64,000 nt of DNA from Leuctra nigra (Eukaryota > Arthropoda > Insecta > Plecoptera > Leuctridae), in contig OW203763.1 in assembly GCA_934045905.1 (NCBI GenBank), positions 21,565,108-21,629,107 on the forward strand, given 5' to 3'. Position 1 is the first letter of the stretch. Each line of letters begins with the position of its first letter. Both the position numbers and the translations under genes were made by a program. Below are positions 13,638 through 25,131 of this stretch, in pieces. Under the pieces are notes generated by a model. The model was not told the origin of the DNA. It worked only from the letters and a program-made list of their open reading frames with translations, and ran no database searches.

Positions 13638-15325
13638 CAAGTTGCTTGTACAATATCCTCACGTTTGACGTTACCAATAATCCTTCTCACATCTTGCCGG
13701 CAGGATTACATTCATCATTCATAATCCTGCACGTGTGCACAAAATCAAAGGAAAAAAGAACGCAAATCCAATGAAATCCAAATCTAATATCGATATATCG
13801 TTGGTGGTACGGGTTTCATGGTCCCATACGTATCATCTGTAAGAGAGAGGGAGGGGAATGTTCGGAAAAACAACACAAAATCTAAATTTAAATAAATAAT
13901 GGATTCATCCCAGTTGGATGGTATTCTCTAAAGAGTTTGGTCACCATTTTTTAGAAGGTAATACTCAGATTGTTAAGAAATTATAAATGATATATTTCTC
14001 ATTGAAATTGAACAGAATTTCTTGGCAATATTGAAGTACTTATTTTAAGACCTATAGCATCTTTGCTATAACGAAATATATTACCTACCTTTCGCAGTTT
14101 TCATGCTCTGGTAAGTAATGGATTGGCAGACGGCAGGTGCAGTGCGGCGACTATTTTATGGAAGTTAGCAGATCACATTATTATAAAATATCGTCAAATA
14201 TATATTTCACAGTCGACCTGATTTGATAAATGAAAACGCTCTCATATTAAGGATATTATATCCCGACTCGTTTGCTCCTTTCCATTCGAAGACGATTGAA
14301 AGTGCAATTCGCATTTCAATAACTTTTTAATACACCTTTTTTCTAGTGTCAATAAACTTCCCATCAGTATCTGGATAGTTTTTTTGTGTGTGTGGGAGGG
14401 GAAAGTAAGGGATGGAAGATGGGTATGGGATTGCAGGTTTCGGGTTTTTGGTTTGGGCAATGGAAGACTGTAAGAAGAAGTTTTTCTCCAGTTCTTGTAG
14501 CCTCTATGGGCCAATTCCCCATCTACTTAGCACGGGATGGACGTGATGAGATTTCAAGATCCTCCCCCACCCCCCTTATATCCCCAGCCCACTGTCTCTA
14601 GACAAAACCTATAGAATAACTTTCCCTTTAAAAAGCTGCTCTGTGTGGATATGCCTGATCGCGGATCTTCCTCATACCTTTGGAACAGTTCTTTATCAGT
14701 TGGGAATTGTTCTCTCGGTTGGAATTTAAATGAATTTTGGAGTTGAGATTTTGTATTAGGAGTGAGCATTTCAATTTGATTTATTAAAAATAGGGCACAA
14801 AATGTATTTTATAGAAGCACTAAAGAAACATAAGTAAAATTCTAATTTACTTGCGAATAATTTTCTGGAAAAAATAAAAACTTTGTCAATAAAATCATAA
14901 AATCTGCAATTTTCAGTTTGTATGTGTGGAAGGGTGATGGGGGGAGGGGAGGGGCTGGACTGAATTCATTATAAATACAAATATTGTTAATTTGAAACAT
15001 TATTTAACATATAACACTAACATTCATTATAAACTATAACATTATAAATTTATAAACTATTTTATATATTAGAAAAATATATTAGCACTCAAACGTTTAA
15101 TTGCTACTTGTTACAATATATGATTTCGTCACTTCATCATTTCGTCATTACGTCATTACAGATAACGGAAAATCTCGTCAAGATTACGATATATTGACAA
15201 TAAACAGTCGATATATGTTAATGATTTATTTACAGAAATCACGTCAACTAATTCCTGCACTCGCCCGTCTTACTCTTGTACTTAATTGGGTGATGAGTGT
15301 TGATCCAAGTATTTGGCGTCCTTCT

Positions 15326-15369
15326 CCCAATGTACTAAATGTGTCTCCTCTCTCTGTTTTCAGGTGAGT
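15326..15369 (+). promoter_or_regulatory. Candidate recursive splice site (ratchet point) 1
   Basis: The sequence reads TGTACTAAAT (branch-point-like), then a strong pyrimidine tract with few purines, then TTTTCAG directly followed by GTGAGT. The 3' splice site ends at 15363 and the 5' splice site begins at 15364, so an intron spliced to this point regenerates a 5' splice site. This is the juxtaposed architecture of recursive splicing sites in Drosophila long introns. Both halves match consensus closely, which is unlikely by chance. It implies a plus-strand gene with a very long intron here. An alternative is an ordinary exon that happens to start with GTGAGT. Confidence 0.5.
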
Positions 15370-15452
15370 AAAAGACACACATAGCACGCATTTCGATCTC
15401 TGCTCGCTGGCTTGTGAAATACATTCACATACAGGCGACCACCGCGTAATTG
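15364..15452 (+). other. Possible 89-nt recursive exon after ratchet point 1
   Basis: A second 5' splice site, TTG followed by GTGAGTT, begins at 15453 and would define an 89-nt exon. All three plus-strand frames contain stop codons within the first 21 nt, so inclusion would interrupt a reading frame. That behaviour is known for recursive exons that are normally skipped. The exon itself is an inference from the splice-site spacing. Confidence 0.3.
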
Positions 15453-15459
15453 GTGAGTT

Positions 15460-16020
15460 GGACATTTGGCTTGAAAAGAGTTTTATTTTTTTACATACAC
15501 CTCTACAAGGATTTTATATTATTTCGAATATGGCAGGAATACAAAAAAATTAGTACAATATAAATTATAACTTGCATTGTACTGCCCGTAATGATCGGAT
15601 TTAGAGTTGACAAAATTTTGGTCTAGCTCCGATGTACTTCGGGCCTTTTTGGACATAAATTTCTAGTTGTATGTCGCGATTGTCGTAATAATAATTTCAT
15701 TAATTTATAATGATAAAGGTCTCACTGATTTTGTCAAATTCCCTTCGGGTTGGAATAGTAGTAAATTAAACAGTTTGTATTATTGAGAATCGTTAATTAA
15801 ATGCAACTTTTGTTGCATTTAAAGAAACATGTTTGACACTTTGCTTGCAACAAACGAAGAACGCTTGGAAATAGTTGGCAAGTGCACCGTCATTGGTCAC
15901 TGCTGCGGAATGCACTAAAATAAAACAAACATGAGTCCCCGAATGAAACCTTACGAATCATGATTCTTCTCTAAAAACCGTATCCAAAGCAAAGTCTCCA
16001 TCATGTCAAGCTAAGTCTGT
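15460..16020. other. AT-rich spacer before the tandem arrays
   Basis: No coding signal. It contains a perfect hairpin at 15797-15822, with 11-bp arms (TTAAATGCAAC and its complement) around a TTTT loop. Confidence 0.6.
15797..15822. repeat. Short perfect hairpin
   Basis: TTAAATGCAAC at 15797-15807 and GTTGCATTTAA at 15812-15822 are exact reverse complements around a 4-nt T loop. The function is unknown, and a chance origin is possible in AT-rich DNA. Confidence 0.6.
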
Positions 16021-16030
16021 AGCCCCACCT

Positions 16031-17139
16031 GAGAGGGGGTTAGCTGCAAGAGAGACGGCAGTTGCCTCATTAGCTGCAAACCAACACACAGTGGCGTAGC
16101 ATCGTGCTCTCAGAGACAGGGGTGTCACACATGAGAGGGGGTTAGCCGCAAGAGAGATGGCAGTTGCCTCATTAGCTGCAAACCAACACACAGTGGCGTA
16201 GCATCGTGCTCTCAGAGACAGGGGTGTCACACATGAGAGGGGGTTAGCCGTAGGAGAGACGGCAGTTGCCTCATTAGCTGCAAACCAACACACAGTGGCG
16301 TAGCATCGTGCTCTCAGAGACAGGGGTGTCACACATGAGAGGGGGTTAGCCGCAAGAGAGACGGCAGTTGCCTCATTAGCTGCAAACCAACACACAGTGG
16401 CGTAGCATCGTGCTCTCAGAGACAGGGGTGTCACACATGAGAGGGGGTTAGCCGCAAGAGAGACGGCAGTTGCCTCATTAGCTGCAAACCAACACACAGT
16501 GGCGTAGCATCGTGCTCTTAGAGACAGGGGTGTCACACATGAGAGGGGGTTAGCCGCAAGAGAGATGGCAGTTGCCTCATTAGCTGCAAACCAACACACA
16601 GTGGCGTAGCATCGTGCTCACAGAGACAGGGGTGTCACATGAGCGGGGGTTAGCCGCAAGAGAGATGACAGTTGCCTCATTAGCTGCAAACCAACACACA
16701 GTGGCGTAGCATCGTGCTCTCAGAGACAGGGGTGTCACACATGAGAGGGGGTTAGCCGCAAGAGAGACGGCAGTTGCCTCATTAGCTGCAAACCAACACA
16801 CAGTGGCGTAGCATCGTGCTCTCAGATACAGGGGTGTCACACATGAGAGGGGGTTAGCCGCAAGAGAGACGGCAGTTGCCTCATTAGCTGCAAACCAACA
16901 CACAGTGGCGTAGCATCGTGCTCTCAGAGACAGGGGTGTCACACATGAGAGGGGGTTAGCCGCAAGAGAGACGGCAGTTGCCTCATTAGCTGCAAACCAA
17001 CACACAGTGGCGTAGCATCGTGCTCTCAGAGACAGGGGTGTCACATGAGCGGGGGTTAGCCGCAAGAGAGATGGCAGTTGCCTCATTAGCTGCAAACTAA
17101 CACACAGTGGCGTAGCATCGTGCTCTCTGTTTCACATGA
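16031..17139. repeat. Tandem array of a 102-bp unit, eleven copies
   Basis: Units starting with GAGAGGGGGTTAGC (or GAGCGGGGG) begin at 16031, 16133, 16235, 16337, 16439, 16541, 16641, 16743, 16845, 16947 and 17047. Spacing is 102 bp except for two 100-bp steps (into 16641 and 17047), where the AC of CACACATGAG is lost. The two short units are 406 bp apart, which is consistent with amplification of a block of four units. Because 102 is a multiple of three, a minus-strand frame stays open for most of the array (16006-16599 and 16580-17095) and reads a repeating 34-residue peptide. I consider this a by-product of unit length, not evidence of a gene. The unit includes CAGTGGCGTAGC and CAGGGGTGTCA, which resemble hAT-type terminal sequences. 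Confidence 0.95.
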
Positions 17140-18200
17140 TCCATTAGGAGTGTCCAAACGATAACGACATTTTCGTAAGGGGCTTGACTTTCCTATAAAC
17201 GATGTCAATTTGAATACAATGTTTATTTAGAAATTTGTTGAATTTTCACTCCATGTTAAATTAATATGTCTTATTCTTCCCTGATGGGGCGCTAATGACA
17301 ATGATTCTATTTGCGACGCCGTCATCGCCGTGGAGAAAATCAATTAGGTAACTTTCATAAAATATCAAAATTTTATAAGTTAGTCAACATGAAGGTTATC
17401 TGGGAAAAAGAGGAATAAGTTTGAATTTCAAGGCGCCAATAACATTAAAGAAACCATATTTTTCGGTAATTATCGATACGTTAGTGACATTTTACTTTCG
17501 ACAATCGTTATTTATATTGATATCGTTGGAGATTCCTAGCTCCTTCCTAAGCTCCTTCCTACCACTATACAGACACAGCGGCGTATCTTGGTGGAGGGAG
17601 AAGGGGGACGTGTTGTTTCTATTTGCACATCCTCGGATATGTCACCTTCCATTCTTCATTTCATAACCAATCAGACAGGTAGAAACTTGGTCGATGAGCA
17701 AGCATATTGCGTCGGAAATATTTTGTACATTTACCACTTATTTGACGCCCTGCGATTACAGTTATCTAGGAAACCACACTCCATGCTTTGTGGAAACCAC
17801 ATTGAGATTTCATTCTGTCACTTTCCTGACATTGTCACAAATTTTACATGCACTTCCGATGTTTTCCTTTTCTTTTTCGACCGCACTATGCTCTTTGAAA
17901 TAGCGTTAATGTTGAGCGATTTGCATGCAAAAATAAAACTGCCCACAAATATTAGGAAACCATATTTTTTTAAAGGGGTAATAGATTTCAAAGATTGATG
18001 AATTAACTGCAAATTTGTCGCATAGGTACATAATATAATCCATCTTCAAAAAATTATATTTTCTCAAAAATAGCGGAGGTTTCATTAATCATTAGTAAAT
18101 TTTTACTCATTAAAATTTTTAATTGAAGTTTCATAATTTTTTACCTGGCATATTATTTATTATTTGGAGAACAGTTAACAGACATGCCTCACATGATGGT
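17140..18200. other. Spacer between tandem arrays
   Basis: Open frames here (17421-17666 and 17588-17998, plus strand) show no recognisable domain. At 17577-17587 the sequence GCGGCGTATCT resembles the CAGTGGCGTA motif of the flanking arrays. The segment 17281-17353 looks like unique, GC-balanced DNA and is noted separately. Confidence 0.5.
17281..17353. promoter_or_regulatory. Possible conserved non-coding segment
   Basis: A short unique segment with CpG sites, a GCGCTAATGACAATGA stretch and CAATTAGG. It stands out from the AT-rich flanks and from the arrays by composition only. Conservation cannot be tested from this window. Confidence 0.15.
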
Positions 18201-18206
18201 CGGTGC

Positions 18207-18619
18207 GCCACTGGTTAATCTAATAACTGCTGATAGCAGTGTTGCCATGTCGTGATGGTCAGTACTCCACTTGTTAGTCTAAGAAAGCTGTGTTGCCATG
18301 TAGTGATGCTCAGTACTCCACTTGTTAGTCTAAGAAAGCTGTGTTGCCATGTCGTGATGGTCAGTACTCCACTTGTTAGTCTAAGAAAGCTGTGTTGCCA
18401 TGTAGTGATACTCATACTCCACTTGTTAGTCTAAGAAAGCTGTGTTGCCATGTCGTGAAGCTCAGTACGCCACTTGTTAGTCTAAGAAAGCTGTGTTGCC
18501 ATGTCTTGATGCTCAGTACTCCACTTGTTAGTCTAAGAAAGCTGTGTTGCCATGTCGTGAAGCTCAGTCGCCACTTGTTAGTCTAAGAAAGCTGTGTTGC
18601 CATGTCGTGAAGCTCGGTA
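18207..18619. repeat. Tandem array of a 51-bp unit
   Basis: Units of the form (C/G)CCACTTGTTAGTCTAAG start at 18265, 18316, 18367, 18417, 18468, 18519 and 18569. The spacing is 51 bp, with occasional 50-bp units. A divergent first copy (58 bp) begins at 18207 and has GCCACTGGTTAATCTAA, the form found in the next array. The body of each unit reads AAGCTGTGTTGCCATGT followed by a variable GTGATG or GTGAAG. The open frames on both strands exist because 51 is divisible by three. Confidence 0.95.
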
Positions 18620-19237
18620 CGCCACTGGTTATTCTACAACATTAACGAGAGTGTGATATATTAGAGGCTGACGCCACTGGTTAGGCTAAGAAAGCGGTGT
18701 TGTCTTGTCTCAAGGAGCGGTACGCCACTGGTTATTCTACAACGTTAACGAGAGTGTGATATATTAGAGGCTGACGCCACTGGTTAGGCTAAGAAAGCGG
18801 TGTTGTCTTGTCTCAAGGAGCGGTACGCCACTGGTTATTCTACAACGTTAACGAGAGTGTGATATATTAGAGGCTGACGCCACTGGTTAGGCTAAGAAAG
18901 CGGTGTTGTCTTGTCTCAAGGAGCGGTACGCCACTGGTTATTCTACAACGTTAACGAGAGTGTGATATATTAGAGGCTGACGCCACTGGTTGGGCTAAGA
19001 AAGCGGTGTTGTCTTGTCTCAAGGAGCGGTACGCCACTGGTTTTTCTACAACGTTAACGAGAGTGTGATATATTAGAGGCTGACGCCACTGGTTATTCTA
19101 CAACGTTAACGAGAGTGTGATATATTAGAGGCTGACGCCACTGGTTGGGCTAAGAAAGCGGTGTTGTCTTGTCTCAAGGAGCGGTACGCCACTGGTTCTA
19201 CAACATTAACGAGAGTGTGATATATTAGAGGATGACG
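18620..19237. repeat. Tandem array of a 103-bp dimeric (52+51) unit
   Basis: Full units start at 18621, 18724, 18827, 18930 and 19033. Each has a 52-bp half (GCCACTGGTTATTCTACAAC, then GAGAGTGTGATATATTAG) and a 51-bp half (GCCACTGGTTAGGCTAAGAA, then GTGTTGTCTTGTCTCAAGG). The 51-bp half is clearly related to the 51-mer of the preceding array. At 19033-19136 the 52-bp half occurs twice in a row, breaking the alternation. The last copy is truncated and ends near 19237. Confidence 0.95.
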
Positions 19238-19239
19238 CA

Positions 19240-22200
19240 ATCTCACCACCTCAAAGTAAACCAAAGCAAATGCCGTGGACACGAAACACTGGTGAAAGAA
19301 TTACATGGGAACAGTAGGACCGTTATTCAAGTTAATAGGATGAAAGGAGGCGATACTATTTCCAAAACAATGAATTATCATATAAAAAAAATCCCCCTTA
19401 AGAGAAAAGAAACGAAGAAAAAAATGAGAATAGTTTTCTTAACACTTCAATAAATCCTTTAATTAGCTAAAACATTTTATCTGACTGGTAATTTATTATT
19501 CCCTGGATAGATATCTATAGAATCACTTTAAACCTAACACGTTCCATATTCAAACACAATTTATTTTTATGCATTTTAATACACTTGGCCACATAATAGA
19601 ATTCACTTTATATAATTAAATGTATCATGCATTTTTATTTGTGTGAATATAAAACGACAGCAATATTTGTCAGCAGAGTGTGCGTCGTTAATACACACGT
19701 TACGTCGTTAGCAGACCAAATGCCCAACATAATACGTAAATGAGAAACGAAGGAAGGCAATTTAATCAATCCTATTATGGTAAATCGATTTCATAAGTCT
19801 CCAAATTTTGGAGATCCAAATGTAAACCATGTATTAGTAAGAAAAACAAATTATAGTGTCACAATGCGCCATTAAACTGTATTCCTGACGCCGATATCGT
19901 GACCCGATACACACGACATATTCTTAATTTGTGATACAAATACATGGTGGGCTTCATTATATCCGTTCCTCAGAGGTAGGTATAAGAGCTGATGGCCCTT
20001 TGTTCTGAATTTCTCTGTGCACACTTTTGGATTGATGGATTGACAATGTTGGATTTATTATTCATCGAACTCCCAATTATTTTTCTCGTAGGTGTCGTAA
20101 GAATCACTTATCAAAGCATTCATTATCTTAAAATACAAATTATTGGCGTCTTTAGTGCGTAAATTAACTAGATACTTTTTCATCTTACTCCCAATTATAT
20201 CCCTTATATGTGTGCGTAGGTATCCGAAGAATCACCTTTCAATGCTAGTGGTTTGTCACTGGAGAGGAACGGTGTCTGATTTAATAAAAACTACACCCCT
20301 GACGAGTGAAAATTGAACGTAATATGGTGTTAGCAAGATATTTGATATAATGATGACATAACTAGTATTGCGTATATGAATGAGGTAATCCAGTCTAACC
20401 ACATTTCCCTATTCCATACTAGAACTGTCAATTAACTAGTGAATTACGAGCGAACCATATCCAACGCTTTAGCTACTCTATCATATCTCATCAGGCCAAT
20501 AATAATTACAGCCAGTTGACTCCTTTAAATTTTCGTGCTAATAACAATTATTGTTCCATATCGCTTTCCGTAATTCATTGTAGGGACAAGTCAATTAAAA
20601 TGAACCAGTCATTAAAACGTTAATTGCTGGATCGAAATGATGGTTTATCGCACGTAGGTAAAGTTTCTTGTGAATCAATCAAATTAGTGGTCGACGGAGT
20701 GAGTAGATTTTATTAAAACGTTTTTTTATTTTATTTTATCTGGAGTATGTTCTATTTATCCACCAATTGAAGTTCTCTTTCGCTGGCTTTGCGAAACCCT
20801 CTGAAATATACTTCGCTCGCAAACGATCTTATTTTCAGTAGGTATATAAGTTTTTGATCAGGGTTGAGTGAAGATAGGTTGAGAGGCGAGCCTATGCTAG
20901 GTTTATATACAAAGTTTCTCCGTGAACAGGTTGAGAGTAAAGAAATTGAGTATTTTTTCTTCTTCTTGTTTTCTTCCCTTCGCCACGCGTTTTCGTAAAG
21001 AGAAGTGTATTGCACCCCTGAGACTGGTGTAGAGAATAGAGAGAAGGTTTCTTTTTTGGGGAGAGATTGAGGTTTTTCAAAACTGAAACAGACTTCCCGA
21101 CAGGTTATGCAGACAAAGGGACGAGGATTATAAATTAGTAGATTGTTAAATGGAATTAGTTTTAATTGAAAGATCACACATTTTCGTGTGAAAATTCTTT
21201 TAATATGCTGTTAGCGGAGTGAAAATGCTCTGCTTGATCACGGTGTGGTGCAGGGGACATTCTATTTTCTTTCAATATTCACTAATGTATTTGCAATTAT
21301 TTTGTTTTATTAAACAAAACAAGTAAAGACAAATTGAGATTAAGAGAAGACATAAGGGAAGCAATAGTCAAGAGGTACCCTTTGCTAATAGTTTCCTTGA
21401 ATATACATTTGTTCTAAAAAGAAATGTACGTAAACGGAATATTATGTCCTGTCCTGTATATTTTCTAGGAATGACTATTGCCGAATTGGGAAACTAATTT
21501 GAATAGAAAATCTGGATATTACAAAGTTTACCACCACATCCTTGACCAAAGAAGCCGTATGAAATTCGCCAATGACAAATATTATTTTTAAGTATTTTAA
21601 TAAGTTGTCTTCAATATTCTCAAAAGGCCGACTTCTTTTACCCAGGAATGAGTTCTTCAAGTGTTCACTTGCATTTCAAGTACATTCTTTGCCATACAAT
21701 CCACTATAGAAAAAATGAATAATTATCTATAATTTATACATTTTCTTTCTTTGTATACTTAAAGAATCGATGCATAATCTTCAATGGTTCTTTAAAACTG
21801 AAATCACCCTTTCAACTTCTTTCTATTGGCGAAGACTTTTCCTGCTGCCCAGTCTTTGTCTCCAACTCTCTCATTTGCACTTTTCTTACCTCTCACCATA
21901 GCTTGGCTAGCTACATCATAGCACAGAAGTTTCTGGGCTAGATATATTTTCTACATTAACTTTAAAAAATGCAGTTTGTAGTTTTATAATTATGGTAATA
22001 AATTTATAACAGTATTGAAATAAAAATAAATGTTTTAAGTATACAATAACTGTGGGTATACATTTGATGTTGTATGGCCTCATGTCGGATAAGTTTCACT
22101 TAAATTTGACTTCAAAAATAGTATAAGACAAATTCATTCAGTAATTTACATTTCGAGAGAGTTTAGGTAATTTCATGATTTAATTGGGGGATTTTAAAAC

Positions 22201-22500
22201 GGACGGCTCGCAACAGGTTAAAAATAATTATCCATAATTTTAATTGAAACCGTCAACAAACTTTGTGTAAAAAATATGTAAATTCTGTTATCGATGAATG
22301 TCGATGAGCCTTTTGATTATGAAGAGTGTGTGAAATTGTTAAAGGCTCACTTGTCACTACTCCACCTCTACTTCACGTAAGACGACGGCAGAAGCTCGCG
22401 CCGAGAGCAGTTAAAATTCCTCTCCGTACAAGACCCAACACTTTTATTTCGGCGTAAGTTCATAATGGATGCAAATTACTTCGTCCACCCCTACCTCCCC
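19240..22500. other. No recognisable gene
   Basis: AT-rich DNA with open frames up to 141 residues (20752-21177, minus) that have no identifiable domain. A less repetitive segment at 20400-20670 is listed separately as a possible regulatory region. Confidence 0.5.
20400..20670. promoter_or_regulatory. Possible non-coding regulatory segment
   Basis: Unique sequence with clustered ATTA/TAAT cores and an inverted SOX-like pair, AACAAT-T-ATTGTT at 20543-20555. The cluster is suggestive of an enhancer, but such motifs are frequent in AT-rich DNA and no conservation data are available. Confidence 0.15.
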
Positions 22501-22513
22501 CATCTCTTGAGTG

Positions 22514-22527
22514 CCCCCCCCCCCCCC
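22514..22527. repeat. 14-nt poly-C tract
   Basis: Fourteen uninterrupted C in a wider C-rich segment (22486-22556). Confidence 0.95.
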
Positions 22528-23731
22528 ACCCACCTACCCCAACCCCTCTTTCATCCTACCTATCCCTCATCAAACACTTGGACGTAATTATTACTCATCT
22601 GAAAAACATTACTTTACGTATTATTCATTACTCTATCAACTTTATTAACTCGTTTGGCATTTCTAATTAAAAAATTTATAAGACTTTTTTTACAGAGAGA
22701 AATTTTTATGTAGAGACGGTTTATAACCATACCAGGATATATTATGTAAATTGACGCCCCGGTCTCTATGTTTGAATCTTCAAACAGGTGTAGGTATATA
22801 TTTTTTTGGTAGCGAGATATATGTAAATGAATATCGTTTGACAAAGCCCTCTGATTTAGTTCTCTTAATTCGGGATTGTGTCGAAAACAAGGGGCGTCTT
22901 AAAAATCGTGATAAATGTCGCTCCCCTCCTCGCGTTGTCCTGACCCAGGGTCGACGTCGCGACGCGACGATCTTTAGCAAGGTGTAAATGAGGAAGTTCC
23001 TCGTTCTCTCGCTTCACTCCTTACATCTCCACTGCTCAGGGAGACCGGGGAACCCCCCTGGGTCTCCGGCTGCCCAGGAAGAATCGAAACCCATTACCGT
23101 TGATGAAAAGAACCAGAGGAAAGAAAGTTTTATACAGGCGCCTAAATAACTTTTTTTCTTAAATATCTTTCCTTGAAGTTGCATTTTCGTTAAGACTGAT
23201 TCAATTTAAGTTTATACGTACTTTTAGAGAAAAACACACAAAAACGAAAATAAATATGATATTCCTATGACAAATTCCTGTCTTGAACAAAATTGAGCAT
23301 TTTGTCAATAGAAAGCTGTCGTTTAAACTTTAAAGTGATTTTTCGCTTGCATCAAAATAAGCATAGGTACATAAAAATGCTACCTCCTCGTCCTGTATTT
23401 TGGTTGTCATCCAACGACGTGTGTACAATTTGCACGAATAACAACAGCCGGGAAACAATTGTCGTGATTTCTACGTGCTCCGTTTTCCATTCAATTCGTT
23501 TACATTCTATTTACTTTTGAAGATTCCTACTCTCGATGCAATAACCACCTCGGAAAGATTTCTTGCTTGGCGCCAACCAGAACCAAAACGCCAATTGCGG
23601 ATATTTACAGTCCAACTAAACATTCTTTAACACGTTTTCTTCCGGACCATCTTCTTTTCGAAACGTTTGTTGGCAAACGCATGGCGCGAAAAGCCAAGAA
23701 AAGCAAGTCAAGCAGGATATGCCGTGAAGAA

Positions 23732-23748
23732 GGGGGGGGGGGGGGGGG
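23732..23748. repeat. 17-nt poly-G tract
   Basis: Seventeen uninterrupted G. The proline-rich and glycine-rich open frames that cross it on the two strands are artefacts of the run. Confidence 0.95.
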
Positions 23749-25093
23749 ATAAGGGGTGGTGTGAGTCAATGGGGTGGTTTTCTGGAAGGAGAGGGGTGAA
23801 TATAAGCCAAACGCCAAGGAAGAAGACTGCGCCAGGTATTCTTGGAAGATGAGGAACTGCTTGACGCTCTCTCTCCCTCTCTCTCACTCTCCCTGTTCTC
23901 TCCTCTCCACTTTCTCTTCCGCTTGGTTGTCTTCACCTCATGTACCATGCTTTCTTATCATGTTTCTACTTGACTTCACTGCGATCGCATGCCGAGGCGC
24001 GCACACAATTTATTGTTCCTTATTCTTGACTAAACAAAGGTAAAATCATCTCTATTCTACGGCCAGCCAGGGCTGGAACTCGGATGCTGTCGAGTCGAGT
24101 GGAGGTGGCGATGAGACTGGACCAGGACATTGTCGAAGCGAATTCTTTAGGAGAACGTGGCACAGTTCAAGAATACTCTTCGAAGTTTCAAACTCATTTG
24201 TACTTTTGTCAAAAAGACTCTCGCTATTCCTTGGATTCAAGGAACAGCCCAAGACCCGTGATGCCCACAATTTTGTCGTTACGTTTCCATTATGAACTCC
24301 TTATTCCACTCCTCAATTCCTAACCTAGTATCGTTAAGTGTGTCTTTAATCCACATTATATAAGAAAAATAATACGTTTTTGATGATCAATATCCTCATT
24401 ATTCGTCCATCACACAAAATCAACCTCAGATTTGACACTCTATCCACTTCATGCATCCGAAAAATCAGATATATTTTGAAATAATTTGATTTGACTCGTC
24501 TCACTGATGCATGAACCTTTGTGCATCGAGAATGTCGACATGTTTTGATTAGGTTTCAACCAACCATGTGCATTTTCCGTTGGACCTACAAAACACTTGA
24601 ACAACGGCAGATGATCATCTATCTATTGTATGTTCCTCTATGCAGGTATTGACGGATAAGGGCATGAAGAGTATGTATGTTCTTTATTTCCTGAATGTGA
24701 TCGAGAATAGGATACAGTGAATGAGGTATCTAGTTACCAGGTGCAATGAGGGTATTACCATTATGACCAGGTTTAGGTTTGGTTACCATGTTATACGGGT
24801 TAACATCATTGTTGTAACAGCATTATGACAACAATTCATTGTTAGAATAGGCATTGTTATTAAATCATTTAATACTCGGTTTAATAATTGATCGGTGAAT
24901 TTAATTAAAATGTGTGTTTCCTATTAAAAAGCTGACAGGAAAATTAGAATCAGTCTATCATCAATGTTTCATTCACCTCATTGGTTTACTCTTCCGTCTG
25001 TTTAATACTGGTTTTGAATTTTCACTACAAATTTGCGTTGTAATGCTTCATGATTTGTTAGATTTGAATCATTTTTCTATTTCTTATATATTT

Positions 25094-25131
25094 TGGTGGT
25101 GGAGCCGGGTTTTGAATCACGGCACCTCCAC
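25094..25131. repeat. Inverted pair of GGTGGAGGTGCC-type motifs
   Basis: GGTGGTGGAGCCGGG (25095-25109) faces CACGGCACCTCCACT (the reverse complement of a GTGGAGGTGCCGTG motif, ending near 25132). The spacer is about 10 bp, so the pair could form a hairpin. The arms match imperfectly. Confidence 0.5.

Larger units (their letters stand above)
12700..15330. other. Mostly featureless DNA with SINE fragments
   Basis: The segment 12720-12910 is less repetitive and GC-richer than its flanks and may be conserved non-coding DNA, though this cannot be shown from one sequence. A tRNA-like pair of fragments lies at 13361-13460 and a 12-nt poly-G tract at 13626-13637. No coding exon is recognisable. Confidence 0.5.

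Noticed and set aside
16006..17095. Minus-strand proteins of 197 and 171 residues with a 34-residue repeat
   Set aside because: The frame stays open because the DNA unit is 102 bp. There is no promoter, domain or non-repeat part to support a gene.
17588..17998. 136-residue plus-strand open frame
   Set aside because: No recognisable domain, overlaps other frames on both strands, and starts near a repeat-like motif.
16031..19237. CRISPR-like array
   Set aside because: Units are contiguous repeats without unique spacers, and the window is eukaryotic.
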